A DNA stretch of 64,000 bases from Streptomyces nojiriensis. Lineage in GTDB: Bacteria > Actinomycetota > Actinomycetes > Streptomycetales > Streptomycetaceae. Below, in pieces: positions 8,381-16,113 of the stretch. How positions within the stretch are numbered: position 1 is the first letter of the stretch; the number at the start of each line of letters is the position of its first letter. The position numbers and the translations under genes are program-made. A model generated the notes under the pieces. It did not search any database. It saw only the letters and a list, made by a program, of their open reading frames with translations, and was not told the origin of the DNA. The stretch is taken from positions 1,488,001 to 1,552,000 of the forward strand of contig NZ_CP071139.1 in assembly GCF_017639205.1 (NCBI RefSeq), given 5' to 3'.

Positions 8381-9151
8381 ATGATCCACTCCACGCTCCC
8401 TCGACCGGCCCGGCGCACCCGTGCGCGGCGGGCGTCCCGGATCCTGCTCGCGCTGTCCGCGATGGCCGCGCTGATCGGTGTGGACCTGCCCGACGCCGCC
8501 GCCGGACCGCCGCTCGGCGTGACCGCGTGGGCGCTGCCCGGCGCCACCGCCGACCGGGTGGGCGCGCTCTTCGGGGGCGGCCAGGACCGCGGGCACCACT
8601 GCACCGCCGCCGTGGTGCACAGCGAGGAGGGCGACGTGATCGCCACCGCCGCGCACTGCCTGGAGACCCCCTCCACCACCGTCTTCGCGCCGGGCTACCG
8701 CGACGGCAAGGCCCCGTACGGATTCTGGAAGATCACCGCCGCGTACATCGCACCGGGCTGGACGGACGGCCAGGACCCGGACGACGACGTGGCCTTCGCG
8801 ACGGTGGCGCCGGTGGACGGCGGTCGGACCGGAGCGGTGGAGGACCTCGTGGGCGGTTTCCCGGTGGCCGCCGAGCAGCCGGACGACGCCAGGGTGACGA
8901 TCATCGGCTACCCGCGGACCCTGGAGGCGCCGGTGCGCTGCGCGAACACCACCGACCTGCTGTCCGCGACCCAGCGCCGGATCGGCTGCCCGGACCTCAC
9001 CGGCGGCACCAGCGGCAGCCCCTGGCTGGTGAAGGGGGCACTGGCCGGGGTGCTCGGCGGCTACGAGGGCGGCGGGAGCGTCCCGGAGATCTCGTACAGC
9101 GCGGTCCTGGGCGACCATGCGCTGGCGCTGTACCGGGAGGCCCGGGCCTGA
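8381..9151 (+). CDS. Secreted trypsin-like serine protease
   Basis: A 256-residue precursor with an Arg-rich n-region, a hydrophobic core (ILLALSAMAALIGV) and an Ala-rich cleavage site near residue 41 (AAA-GPP), so it is exported. The chymotrypsin-like triad is visible: His92 in TAAHC, Asp near 135 in DDDVAFA and Ser213 in GGTSGSPW. Paired cysteines (HHC...AHC; RC...GC) suggest disulfides. The protein resembles small Streptomyces extracellular proteases of the V8/trypsin-like group. The function may be nutritional or signalling. It ends 35 bases before a MITE-like palindromic element. Confidence 0.92.
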   Translation: MIHSTLPRPARRTRARRASRILLALSAMAALIGVDLPDAAAGPPLGVTAWALPGATADRVGALFGGGQDRGHHCTAAVVHSEEGDVIATAAHCLETPSTTVFAPGYRDGKAPYGFWKITAAYIAPGWTDGQDPDDDVAFATVAPVDGGRTGAVEDLVGGFPVAAEQPDDARVTIIGYPRTLEAPVRCANTTDLLSATQRRIGCPDLTGGTSGSPWLVKGALAGVLGGYEGGGSVPEISYSAVLGDHALALYREARA

Positions 9152-9186
9152 GGCCCCTCAGGCCCTGAGGCCGACCCGGACACGGT

Positions 9187-9352
9187 CTAGGGGGTGTCTT
9201 GCCGATCAGGCCGGGCTCGCGGCGCCCGGCACCGCGCCTCGCCGCGTTGTCCTCGGTCGGCGACGCTCCGCGTCGCCTCCCTCGTCCGCCTTGCGATCCA
9301 CGGCACCGACCACCGCTCCCTGATCCGCCCTGATCGACAAGACACCCCCTAG
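9187..9352. mobile_element. MITE-like palindromic element, copy A
   Basis: A 166-base non-coding element with terminal inverted repeats beginning CTAGGGGGTGTCTTG and ending in its exact complement, extending with two mismatches to about 27 bases. CTAG at both ends could be a 4-base target duplication, the pattern left by IS630/mariner-type insertion, or the outer part of the repeat. It is nearly identical to the reverse complement of copy B at 17812-17981, with around 20 differences by eye. It sits between two convergent genes and its right-end CTAG supplies the TAG stop of the acyltransferase gene. No transposase is visible. Confidence 0.8.
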
Positions 9353-10548
9353 CGGCCGGCCGGGATGCGTTCGGCGTCGGGTGCCGAGGGCTGGGCGGGC
9401 AGCCGGCCGACCGACGGGCCGCGCGGGGTGGCCGACCGGATGTCCTGCACCCCGCGGCGCAGGCGGTCGCGCAGCAGCCGGCCGAGCGGGCGTTCCACGA
9501 GCCGGTGGATGAGCCAGGCGAGCAGCAGCATCGCGGAGGTCACGCCGATGACCAGGGGGACGGGTGCCACGTCGCGGCGGAAGTGATGGATGAAGGTCAG
9601 CCCGGCCATCATGTGGATCAGGTAGAGCGGGTACGTGAGCGCTCCGGCGTGCGGGAGCCAGCGCCACCGGACGCCGTCGAGGGCGCCGAGCGCTATGGCC
9701 GCCATGAGGGCGAAGCCCAGCACGATGACCAGATGGGCGGGCCAGGCGGGCGTCCGCTCGGTGGCGGCCCGGCCCAGATTGGTGATCATGCGGGTGTGCA
9801 CGTAGTGCTGCGCGAGCAGGAACTGGACGCCGACGATCGCCCACACGATGGCGTTCGGCCCGAACCGGCGCATCAGGTAGAAGCCGATGCCGGCGATGAA
9901 GTACGGGGACGAGGACGAGACCGCGAAGAAGGAGAGCACACCGTTGTCGGCGGTGGGTGCCACGACGCCGGCCAGGGTCCAGGCCGCACAGAACAGGACG
10001 CAGTTGCGGTAGGTCAGGCCGCGCATGACCACGATCGCGAACAGGACGTAGAACTTGAGCTCGACGAAGAGGGTCCAGTAGGCGTCGTCGATGTTCGGGA
10101 CGCCGAGGCCGGTCTGGAGCATCGACAGGTTCACCAGGACGTCGCTGAACGCCTTGACCTGCCTGACCTCGGACCAGGAGTACAGCACGAGGGCGGTGAA
10201 GGCGACGGCCGCCCAGTAGGCGGGGAAGAGCCGGGAGACCCGGGACACCGCGAAGTCGCCCACCGTGCGGCCCCAGGCGCTCATGCAGATGACGAACCCG
10301 CTGACGAGGAAGAAGATCTCGACGCCGAGCCAGCCGTAGACCGCGAACGGGTGGGCGGTCGGGAAGATGTCCGCGGGTGCTTTCCCCCAGGCGCTCTCGA
10401 GGGCGAAGTAGTGGTAGAAGAGCACACCGAGCGCGGCGAGGACCCGCACCCCGTCGAGGACCGCCAGGCGCCCGCCGGGGACCGCTCCGGCCGACGCGCG
10501 GCCATGGCCGCCCGCCTCCGATTCTCCGGCTGAACCGCGCGAGATCAT
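9349..10548 (-). CDS. Acyltransferase-3 family membrane protein (OafA/YrhL-like)
   Basis: A 399-residue integral membrane protein with about ten hydrophobic segments. It starts the catalytic module with LAVLDGVRVLAALGVLFYHYF (the family's R-x10-H motif) and GVEIFFLVSGFVI, both hallmarks of OafA/NodX-type O-acyltransferases that acylate envelope or secreted carbohydrates. The tail after residue 360 is Pro/Arg-rich and probably cytoplasmic. The stop codon lies in the CTAG at the edge of MITE-like copy A, so the original C-terminus may have been altered by that insertion. The start ATG has AGGAGG ten to fifteen bases upstream. Confidence 0.9.
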   Translation of the reverse strand: MISRGSAGESEAGGHGRASAGAVPGGRLAVLDGVRVLAALGVLFYHYFALESAWGKAPADIFPTAHPFAVYGWLGVEIFFLVSGFVICMSAWGRTVGDFAVSRVSRLFPAYWAAVAFTALVLYSWSEVRQVKAFSDVLVNLSMLQTGLGVPNIDDAYWTLFVELKFYVLFAIVVMRGLTYRNCVLFCAAWTLAGVVAPTADNGVLSFFAVSSSSPYFIAGIGFYLMRRFGPNAIVWAIVGVQFLLAQHYVHTRMITNLGRAATERTPAWPAHLVIVLGFALMAAIALGALDGVRWRWLPHAGALTYPLYLIHMMAGLTFIHHFRRDVAPVPLVIGVTSAMLLLAWLIHRLVERPLGRLLRDRLRRGVQDIRSATPRGPSVGRLPAQPSAPDAERIPAGR

Positions 10549-10649
10549 CCCTCGACCGCCTCCTCGAATGTACGACTGTCCGATAACCGCCTTGGATCAG
10601 CGGAACCCTACAGCGCACGTCCGCGCAGCTCACATCGCCGGTCCGGGAG

Positions 10650-11132
10650 CTACGTGAGAGCCGCCGGGGCCTCGAACCAGGTCGGCTCGTCGCGCAGGGC
10701 CCGGTGGATCCGGTCCAGGCCGAAGGGGTCCAGCGGCGGCAGCGCGTCCACCGCGAACCAGGCCACTTCGAGGGACTCGTGGTCGTTGGCCCGCGCCTCG
10801 CCGCCCGTCGCGCGGCAGCGGAAGGTGATGTCCTGGAACTGGCAGATGTCGCCGTTGGGGTAGGTCATCGGCTCCGTCATCTGGACGAGGACCACGCGCT
10901 CGACGACGCAGCGCACCGCCGTCTCCTCGTACACCTCGCGCACGGCGGTCTCGGCGGGCTGCTCCCCCGGCTCGGCGATCCCGCCGACCACCGCCCACTG
11001 CCCGGTGTCGGAGCGCCGGCCGAGCAGCACCCGGCCCAGGTCGTCGAAGACGATGGCCGTGACTCCGGGCAGCAGGAGCAGCTGGTGCCCGGCGGCGGCG
11101 CGGATCCGGCGGATGAAATCGGGTGTGGTCAT
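10650..11132 (-). CDS. Nudix hydrolase
   Basis: A 160-residue protein with a complete Nudix box in the first half (GGIAEPGEQ...REVYEETAV). The segment LLPGVTAIVFDDLGRVLLGRRSDTGQWAVVGG is typical of MutT/ADP-ribose-type Streptomyces Nudix proteins. A TGQWAVV strand precedes the box, and a C-terminal acidic strand (HESLEVAWFAVDALP) follows. The substrate cannot be assigned. It lies 37 bases beyond the end of the minus-strand lnt gene, same strand, and could be its downstream neighbour in one transcript. The two products have no obvious functional link. Confidence 0.9.
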   Translation of the reverse strand: MTTPDFIRRIRAAAGHQLLLLPGVTAIVFDDLGRVLLGRRSDTGQWAVVGGIAEPGEQPAETAVREVYEETAVRCVVERVVLVQMTEPMTYPNGDICQFQDITFRCRATGGEARANDHESLEVAWFAVDALPPLDPFGLDRIHRALRDEPTWFEAPAALT

Positions 11133-11169
11133 GCCCCGACCCTACGAGGCCGCCGGACCGGATCCGGCC

Positions 11170-12795
11170 TCAGGCGGCGCGGCGCGAGCGGATCCGGCGG
11201 TTCAGGAGCCACCCGAAGCCGCCCGCGGCCAGCAGGAGCAGGGCGTACTCCGGCAGCGGACCGACGACCGTGGCCGGGGTGCGGCCGGAGCGCAGCGGGA
11301 CCTCGGCGACCAGCGCGTCCGCGGTGAACATCTCGGTCTGCGAGACGATCTTCCCGTCGGGGCGGATGACGGCGCTGACCCCGCTGGTGACGGGGACGAG
11401 GACCGTGCGGCTGTGCTCGACGGCGCGGATCCGGTCCATGGCCAGCTGCTGGTAGGTCATCTGGGTCCGGCCGAAGGTGGCGTTGTTGCTCGGTACGGCG
11501 ATCACCTGGGCGCCGGCCCGGACGGTGGAGCGCACGGCGTCGTCGAAGGCGGCCTCGAAGCAGGTGACCATGCCGACGCGGCTGCCGGCCATGTCGAAGA
11601 CGCCGGGGTCCTTGCCGGGACCGAAGTCGCGGCGCACCCGGTCCACGTCGGAGCTGAAGAGGCGGACGACGGAGCGCATCGGGATGCGCTCGCCGAAGGG
11701 CTGGATCTTGCGCTTGTCGTAGGTCGCGGTGGGGCCCTTGACCGGGTCCCAAAGGATCATCGTGTTGCGCAGCGGGCCCGTCTCCGGGGCCACCACGGCG
11801 CCGATGGCGACGGGTACGCCGATGGCCTTGACGGCCTGGTCGATGACGGCGTGGGCGTCGGGCTCGGCGTACGGGTCGAGGTCGGAGGAGTTCTCCGGCC
11901 AGACGACGAGGTCGGGCTTCGGTGCGCGGCCGGCCCTGACGTCCTCGGCGAGCTGCACGGTGCGCTTGACGTGGTTGTCGAGGACGGCCCGGCGCTGGGA
12001 GTTGAAGTCGAGGCCGAGGCGGGGCACGTTGCCCTGGACGACGGCGACCACGGCGGTGCCGTCCTCGGCCGCGTCGGAGACCAGCGGGCGGGCGGCGAGG
12101 CCCGCGCCGATCGGGGCGGCGACGGTCAGCGCGGTCAGCGCGGCGGCGGTGCGGCCGGGGTGGCGGCGGGCGGTCCGCAGGACCTCGTAGAGGCCGAATC
12201 CGCAGAGGGCGACGCCGAAGGAGAGCAGTGGCGTGCCGCCGAGGGCGGCGAGCGGGGTGAAGACGCCGTCGGCCTGTCCGAAGGCGAGCTTGCCCCAGGG
12301 GAAGCCGCCGAAGGGGGCCCGGGCCCGCAGGGCCTCGCCCGCGACCCAGACGGCGGCGGCGAACAGCGGCCAGGCCGGGAGCCGGCTGACCAGGGCGATG
12401 CCGAGGCCGGTGAGGCCGATGAAGAGGGCTTCGAGGGTGGTCAGTGCCAGCCAGGGCACCGGGCCGACCTCCTCACCGGTCCAGACGAGGAGCGGCAGCA
12501 GGTAGCCGAGCCCGGCGAGGAGTCCGAGGCCGAAGCCGGCCCGGGCGCGGCGGCCGTGGAGGCAGCCGGCGAGCAGGGCGAGGGCGAAGGGGGCCAGCCA
12601 CCACAGCGGGCGGGGCGGGAAGCTGAGGTAGAGCAGCACGCCCGAGAGGGCTGCGAGCAGGGCACGCAGCAGCCAAAGCCCCTTCCGGTTCGCGGCGGAC
12701 CGGTCGGTCGCGGGGGACGCGGCCACGTCGGCCCGCGGCCCGTCGGCGGACTGCGAGGGCTCGTTCCCGGTCGTGCGGGTGACACTGCTGCTCAT
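11170..12795 (-). CDS. lnt: Apolipoprotein N-acyltransferase
   Basis: A 541-residue enzyme that N-acylates the terminal diacylglyceryl-cysteine of lipoproteins at the membrane. The N-terminal half has about seven hydrophobic helices (LYLSFPPRPLWWLAPFALALLAG), and the C-terminal half is a nitrilase-fold domain. The expected E-K-C triad is visible as Glu in VVWPENS (near 300), Lys in YDKRKIQPFGERIP (near 360) and Cys in VTCFEA (near 408). A last membrane helix (PEYALLLLAAGGFGWLL) ends the protein. ATG 12795 is preferred over ATG 12819; neither has a clear ribosome-binding site. Streptomyces often encode two Lnt proteins, so this may be one of a pair. Confidence 0.93.
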   Translation of the reverse strand: MSSSVTRTTGNEPSQSADGPRADVAASPATDRSAANRKGLWLLRALLAALSGVLLYLSFPPRPLWWLAPFALALLAGCLHGRRARAGFGLGLLAGLGYLLPLLVWTGEEVGPVPWLALTTLEALFIGLTGLGIALVSRLPAWPLFAAAVWVAGEALRARAPFGGFPWGKLAFGQADGVFTPLAALGGTPLLSFGVALCGFGLYEVLRTARRHPGRTAAALTALTVAAPIGAGLAARPLVSDAAEDGTAVVAVVQGNVPRLGLDFNSQRRAVLDNHVKRTVQLAEDVRAGRAPKPDLVVWPENSSDLDPYAEPDAHAVIDQAVKAIGVPVAIGAVVAPETGPLRNTMILWDPVKGPTATYDKRKIQPFGERIPMRSVVRLFSSDVDRVRRDFGPGKDPGVFDMAGSRVGMVTCFEAAFDDAVRSTVRAGAQVIAVPSNNATFGRTQMTYQQLAMDRIRAVEHSRTVLVPVTSGVSAVIRPDGKIVSQTEMFTADALVAEVPLRSGRTPATVVGPLPEYALLLLAAGGFGWLLNRRIRSRRAA

Positions 12796-12862
12796 CTGGC
12801 GGAGTGTACGTCCCCGCACCTCGCGGACGGGTGAGCGCCCGTCCGCGCTCCGCAGGACACCC

Positions 12863-13414
12863 CTACCGGGCGAGGGCGCGCAGGTGGGTGCGGATGACGC
12901 GGACGGCGTTCTCGGCGTCGTCGACGGTGACGGTGAACCGCTTGCCGTCGCCGAGGACGAGCGCCAGGCCCTCGCCGCGCCGGACGATGATCGCGGTGCC
13001 CTTCTCCGGGCGCCAGCGGTGACCCCAGCCTCCCCATTGCTGCGGGGTGATGCTGGGGACGAACTCGGCGGAGGCGATCTCCGCGAGCCGGATCCTGCGG
13101 CGGGGCACCCCTATGTGGCCGCAGCGCACCTCCAGGGCCTCGGCGTCGACGGTGACGGCGACGTGTACGAAGGCCAGGGTGCCGTAGAGGATGAGCAGCC
13201 CGACGGCGAGGCAGCCGATCACGGACATGAGCAGCGGGATGATGCCGGCGGTCCAGGCGTAGTCGACGGCGAGCTCGACACCGAGCGCCAGACAGGCCGC
13301 ACCGACGGCGGCGAGCAGCCACTGCACACGGTTGGAGGCGCGGCCCGCCCAGAGCGGACCCGGAGGGTGACCCGTCATGAGTAGCAGCGTACTCACGTTC
13401 CGCTTGCCCGCCAC
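12863..13414 (-). CDS. Membrane protein with PH-like domain
   Basis: About 171-183 residues depending on start: GTG 13414 (after GAGAG) or ATG 13378 (MTGHPPGP). There are two membrane helices at about 30-75 of the longer form, then a soluble domain (AVTVDAEALEVRCGHIGVPRRRIRL) that alternates hydrophobic residues like small bacterial PH-type domains and ends in an amphipathic helix (DAENAVRVIRTHLRALA). The function is unknown. With the GTG start it overlaps the upstream monooxygenase gene by 22 bases, suggesting coupling; with ATG there is a 14-base gap. Many Streptomyces have such proteins annotated only as hypothetical or DUF3093-like, and I do not claim the exact family. Confidence 0.75.
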   Translation of the reverse strand: MAGKRNVSTLLLMTGHPPGPLWAGRASNRVQWLLAAVGAACLALGVELAVDYAWTAGIIPLLMSVIGCLAVGLLILYGTLAFVHVAVTVDAEALEVRCGHIGVPRRRIRLAEIASAEFVPSITPQQWGGWGHRWRPEKGTAIIVRRGEGLALVLGDGKRFTVTVDDAENAVRVIRTHLRALAR

Positions 13415-14511
13415 CGTCTCTCGCCCACTCGGTGCAGCGCGGCTCCCGCACGGCGGACGAGCGCGTCGCGCAGGGCGCGGTGGGGGCCGGTGATGAAGCG
13501 GTGCAGGTTCCGGGAGGCGAAGGCGACGCGCTGGGCGCTGCGGCGGCGCTCGGCGTCGTACGCGCGCAGGGCGCGGGTCAGCCCGGCCGGTCCGGCCGGT
13601 CCGGCCGCGGCGACGGCGCGGGTCAGGGCCTCTGCGTCGAGGAGGGCGGTGCAGGCGCCCTGGCCGAGGTTGGGCGTCATGGCGTGGGCGGCGTCGCCGA
13701 CGAGGGCGATCCGGCCGTCGGCGACGAAGCTGGGGAGCGCGGGATACAGGTGCCGCATCTCGTACCGGATCCAGGTCGCGGGATCGGTCTCGGCCAGTAC
13801 GCGCGGGACGGGGTCGTGCCAGCCGGCGAACGCCTCCCGTACCTCCTGGGCGGTGGTGGCCCCGGGGACGGCGGCGTACCAGTTGGTGCGGCCGGCCTCG
13901 ACGGGGGTCATGCCGAAGAAGCGGCCCGCGCCCCAGGTCTCGCCGTACACGCCGGTCTCGAATCCGGCGATGCCGATCCAGGCGGCCGTGCCGGCCGGGC
14001 GCGGACCGGCGGTCCGGCCGAAGTGCGCCGTACGCACCGCGCTGTTGATGCCGTCGGCGCCGACGACCAGGTCGGCGGCGAGTGCGGCCGGATCGGTGAG
14101 GTGCCGGCCGTACGCGATCGGCTCGCCGCCGAGCCGGTCGAGCGCGGCGAGCAGCGCGTCGATGAGGTGGGGCCGGGATACGAGCAGTTCGGGGCGGCCC
14201 GCACGGCGCTCGATCCGTTCGAGCGGGAGGGCGGCCAGCACCTGCCCGTCAGGGCGCCGGATCCGGGCTCCCTGGTACGGGACCGCCCGGGCCCGCACCG
14301 CGTCGCCGAGGCCGAGCCGGTCGAGCGCGGCCTGGGCGGTGGGGTGGATGCCGAAGGCGGTTCCGTAGCGTTCGAGCGCGGTGCGCCGTTCCAGGACGGT
14401 CACCTCCCAGCCCGCACGGTGCAGGCCGACGGCGGTGGCGAGTCCGCCGACCCCCGCGCCGACGACCACGGCCGTGCCCGCTCCCTGCCCCTGCCCGCTG
14501 GTTTCACCCAT
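13393..14511 (-). CDS. FAD-dependent monooxygenase (aromatic hydroxylase type)
   Basis: A 372-residue single-component flavoprotein hydroxylase. It shows GxGxxG at 18-23 (GAGVGG), the DG motif VVGADGINSAV midway, and the GD motif LVGDAAHAMTPNLGQGA that contacts the FAD ribityl chain. This is the PHBH/UbiH-like family, which uses NAD(P)H and O2 to hydroxylate aromatic substrates. The substrate is unknown. It is transcribed divergently from a TetR-family gene across 88 bases that hold a long perfect palindrome, so the two very probably form a substrate-inducible detoxification or catabolic pair. ATG 14511 is chosen over 14550 because the longer form only adds unconserved residues and would run into the palindrome. 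Confidence 0.9.
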   Translation of the reverse strand: MGETSGQGQGAGTAVVVGAGVGGLATAVGLHRAGWEVTVLERRTALERYGTAFGIHPTAQAALDRLGLGDAVRARAVPYQGARIRRPDGQVLAALPLERIERRAGRPELLVSRPHLIDALLAALDRLGGEPIAYGRHLTDPAALAADLVVGADGINSAVRTAHFGRTAGPRPAGTAAWIGIAGFETGVYGETWGAGRFFGMTPVEAGRTNWYAAVPGATTAQEVREAFAGWHDPVPRVLAETDPATWIRYEMRHLYPALPSFVADGRIALVGDAAHAMTPNLGQGACTALLDAEALTRAVAAAGPAGPAGLTRALRAYDAERRRSAQRVAFASRNLHRFITGPHRALRDALVRRAGAALHRVGERRWRASGT

Positions 14512-14545
14512 GGCCTGCCCCTTCGCCGCACGGTCGACAGCAACC

Positions 14546-14587
14546 ACCACAGCCGTGGTACTACATCTGTGGTACCACGGCTGTGGT
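14546..14587. promoter_or_regulatory. Palindromic operator between monooxygenase and TetR genes
   Basis: Perfect inverted repeat with 16-base arms, ACCACAGCCGTGGTAC and GTACCACGGCTGTGGT, separated by 10 bases (14562-14571). Each arm itself contains a smaller GTGGTAC/GTACCAC symmetry. It fills the divergent promoter region and abuts the AAGGTGG ribosome-binding site of the TetR gene. A TetR-family dimer, or pair of dimers, binding here would repress both genes. Confidence 0.85.
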
Positions 14588-14599
14588 TAAGGTGGCAAC

Positions 14600-15190
14600 G
14601 TGAATCAGGACCGGAGGGACCGGCTGCGGGACGCGGCCATCGCCGTACTGGCGCAGGAGGGCGGGCGCGGGCTGACGCACCGGGCCGTCGACGCGGCCGC
14701 CGCCGTGCCGACGGGCACCGCCAAGAACTACTTCCCGACCCGGGACGCGCTGCTGCGGGCCGCGGCCGAACGCTGCGCGGAGCGGTACCGGGTGCTGGCG
14801 CAGGCCTTGGCGGGGGCCGGACCGGGGCCCGCCGACGCGGCGCAGCTCGCGGCCCTGCTCGCGGGGCTGCTGCGCGACGTGGCCGGGCCCGGCCGTACCC
14901 GCGTGCTGGCGTACCTGGAGCTCCAGGCCGAGGCGGCGCGCCGGCCCTGGCTGGCGGCCCTGCTGGACCCGGTCGCGGCGGCGGACTTCACGACGCACGC
15001 GTACCTGCTGCGCGCGGCCGGGCTGCCGGCCGAGCCGGCGCGGGCCCGCGCGCTGACCCTCGCCCTGCACGGCGCGATCCCCCACCTGCTGACCGGCGCC
15101 CCGGCCACCCTGGCGGCGGCCGGCCTGGACGACCTGGACCGCTTCACGCGCGAACTGCTGGCATCCGTATGCGAGGAGGAGGACCGGTGA
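14600..15190 (+). CDS. TetR-family transcriptional regulator
   Basis: A 196-residue regulator with GTG start 14600, preceded by AAGGTGG six bases away. The N-terminal helix-turn-helix spans about 8-52 (LRDAAIAVLAQEGGRGLTHRAVDAAAAVPTGTAKNYFPTRDALL), where YFPTRDAL is the usual end of TetR DNA-binding domains. The Ala/Leu-rich ligand domain follows. Its gene lies directly beside a perfect 16+16 palindrome and is divergent from a FAD monooxygenase, which it presumably represses together with itself. Its TGA stop overlaps the GTG of the ADP-ribosylglycohydrolase gene (GTGA at 15187-15190). Confidence 0.92.
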   Translation: MNQDRRDRLRDAAIAVLAQEGGRGLTHRAVDAAAAVPTGTAKNYFPTRDALLRAAAERCAERYRVLAQALAGAGPGPADAAQLAALLAGLLRDVAGPGRTRVLAYLELQAEAARRPWLAALLDPVAAADFTTHAYLLRAAGLPAEPARARALTLALHGAIPHLLTGAPATLAAAGLDDLDRFTRELLASVCEEEDR

Positions 15191-16113
15191 TCACCCGACT
15201 GGACCGGGCCGTGGGAGCCGTCATCGGCTCGGCGGCGGGAGATGCCCTGGGCGCGCCGTACGAGTTCGGGGCGGCGGGGGAATTGACGGCGCGCGGCGCG
15301 GAGATGGCCGGGGGCGGCGGCTGGGACCCCGGCGAGGCCACGGACGACACGCAGATGGCCGTCCTGGTCGCGGAATCGCTGATGGAGTGCGGAGGTCTCG
15401 AACTCCCGGACATCTTCAGACGGTTCCAGCGCTGGGCGGCCGGGGAGCCCAAGGACATCGGGCTGCAGACCGAGGACGTGCTGACCAACGGCGAGTCCTG
15501 GGAGCTCGCCGCGGCCCTGCACTTCCAGATCAACGCACGGGCGGCGGGCAACGGTTCCCTGATGCGGGCCGCCACCTCTGCTGTCTACTTCGCCCCCGCC
15601 GGGCGGGAGGGGACCATGGAGGCGGCCCGGCGGATCGCGGCCCTGACGCACGGCGACCGGGCCGCCTGGGAGGGGACCGCGATCCTGCACGAGCTCGTCC
15701 GCGTCGCCCTCGAAGGGGCCGATCCGCTGGCCGCCCTCCCCGCGACGCTCGCCGCGGTGCATCCGGCCCACCGCGACCGGTACGGTCGCGTGCTCGCCCC
15801 CGACTGGCATCCGGCGCTGGCCACCGAGTTCAACGGGGCGGTGTGGCCCTGTCTGGGTTCGGCCGTGTGGGCGCTGCGGACCACCACCGGCTTCGCCGAG
15901 GCGGTACGGGCCGCCGTGGACCTGGGCGGGGACACCGACACGGTGGCCGCGGTGACGGGGGCCCTGGCCGGGGCCCGGTACGGCCAGGGGGCGGTACCGG
16001 AGCACTGGACGGCGGCGCTGCACGTGCCGCTGCCCGGGTTCGGGGACCGGGTCCTGGACGCGGACGACCTGCGCACGCTGGCTCAGCGGCTCGCGGCGGC
16101 CGGCTCCCGCTGA
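15187..16113 (+). CDS. ADP-ribosylglycohydrolase family protein
   Basis: A 308-residue DraG/ARH-like protein. The binuclear metal-site motifs are present: GDALGAPYEF at the N-terminus, TDDTQ (52-56) and GGDTDT (D249, D251) near the C-terminus. Family members remove ADP-ribose from proteins, nucleic acids or small molecules; the target here is unknown. The GTG start overlaps the TetR stop, so it is co-translated with that regulator and might belong to the same inducible response. The 3' end overlaps the convergent ABC-F gene by 31 bases. Residue AGNGSLMRA in the middle is also conserved in this family. Confidence 0.93.
   Translation: MITRLDRAVGAVIGSAAGDALGAPYEFGAAGELTARGAEMAGGGGWDPGEATDDTQMAVLVAESLMECGGLELPDIFRRFQRWAAGEPKDIGLQTEDVLTNGESWELAAALHFQINARAAGNGSLMRAATSAVYFAPAGREGTMEAARRIAALTHGDRAAWEGTAILHELVRVALEGADPLAALPATLAAVHPAHRDRYGRVLAPDWHPALATEFNGAVWPCLGSAVWALRTTTGFAEAVRAAVDLGGDTDTVAAVTGALAGARYGQGAVPEHWTAALHVPLPGFGDRVLDADDLRTLAQRLAAAGSR

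Noticed and set aside
11005..12834. 609-residue plus-strand frame over the lnt gene
   Set aside because: Glycine/alanine/acid-rich composition with no motif, fully antisense to Lnt, whose catalytic residues are all visible.
13432..15186. In-frame extension upstream of the ADP-ribosylglycohydrolase gene
   Set aside because: It runs through the monooxygenase antisense and the TetR gene in another frame; GTG 15187 overlaps the TetR stop and matches the family start.
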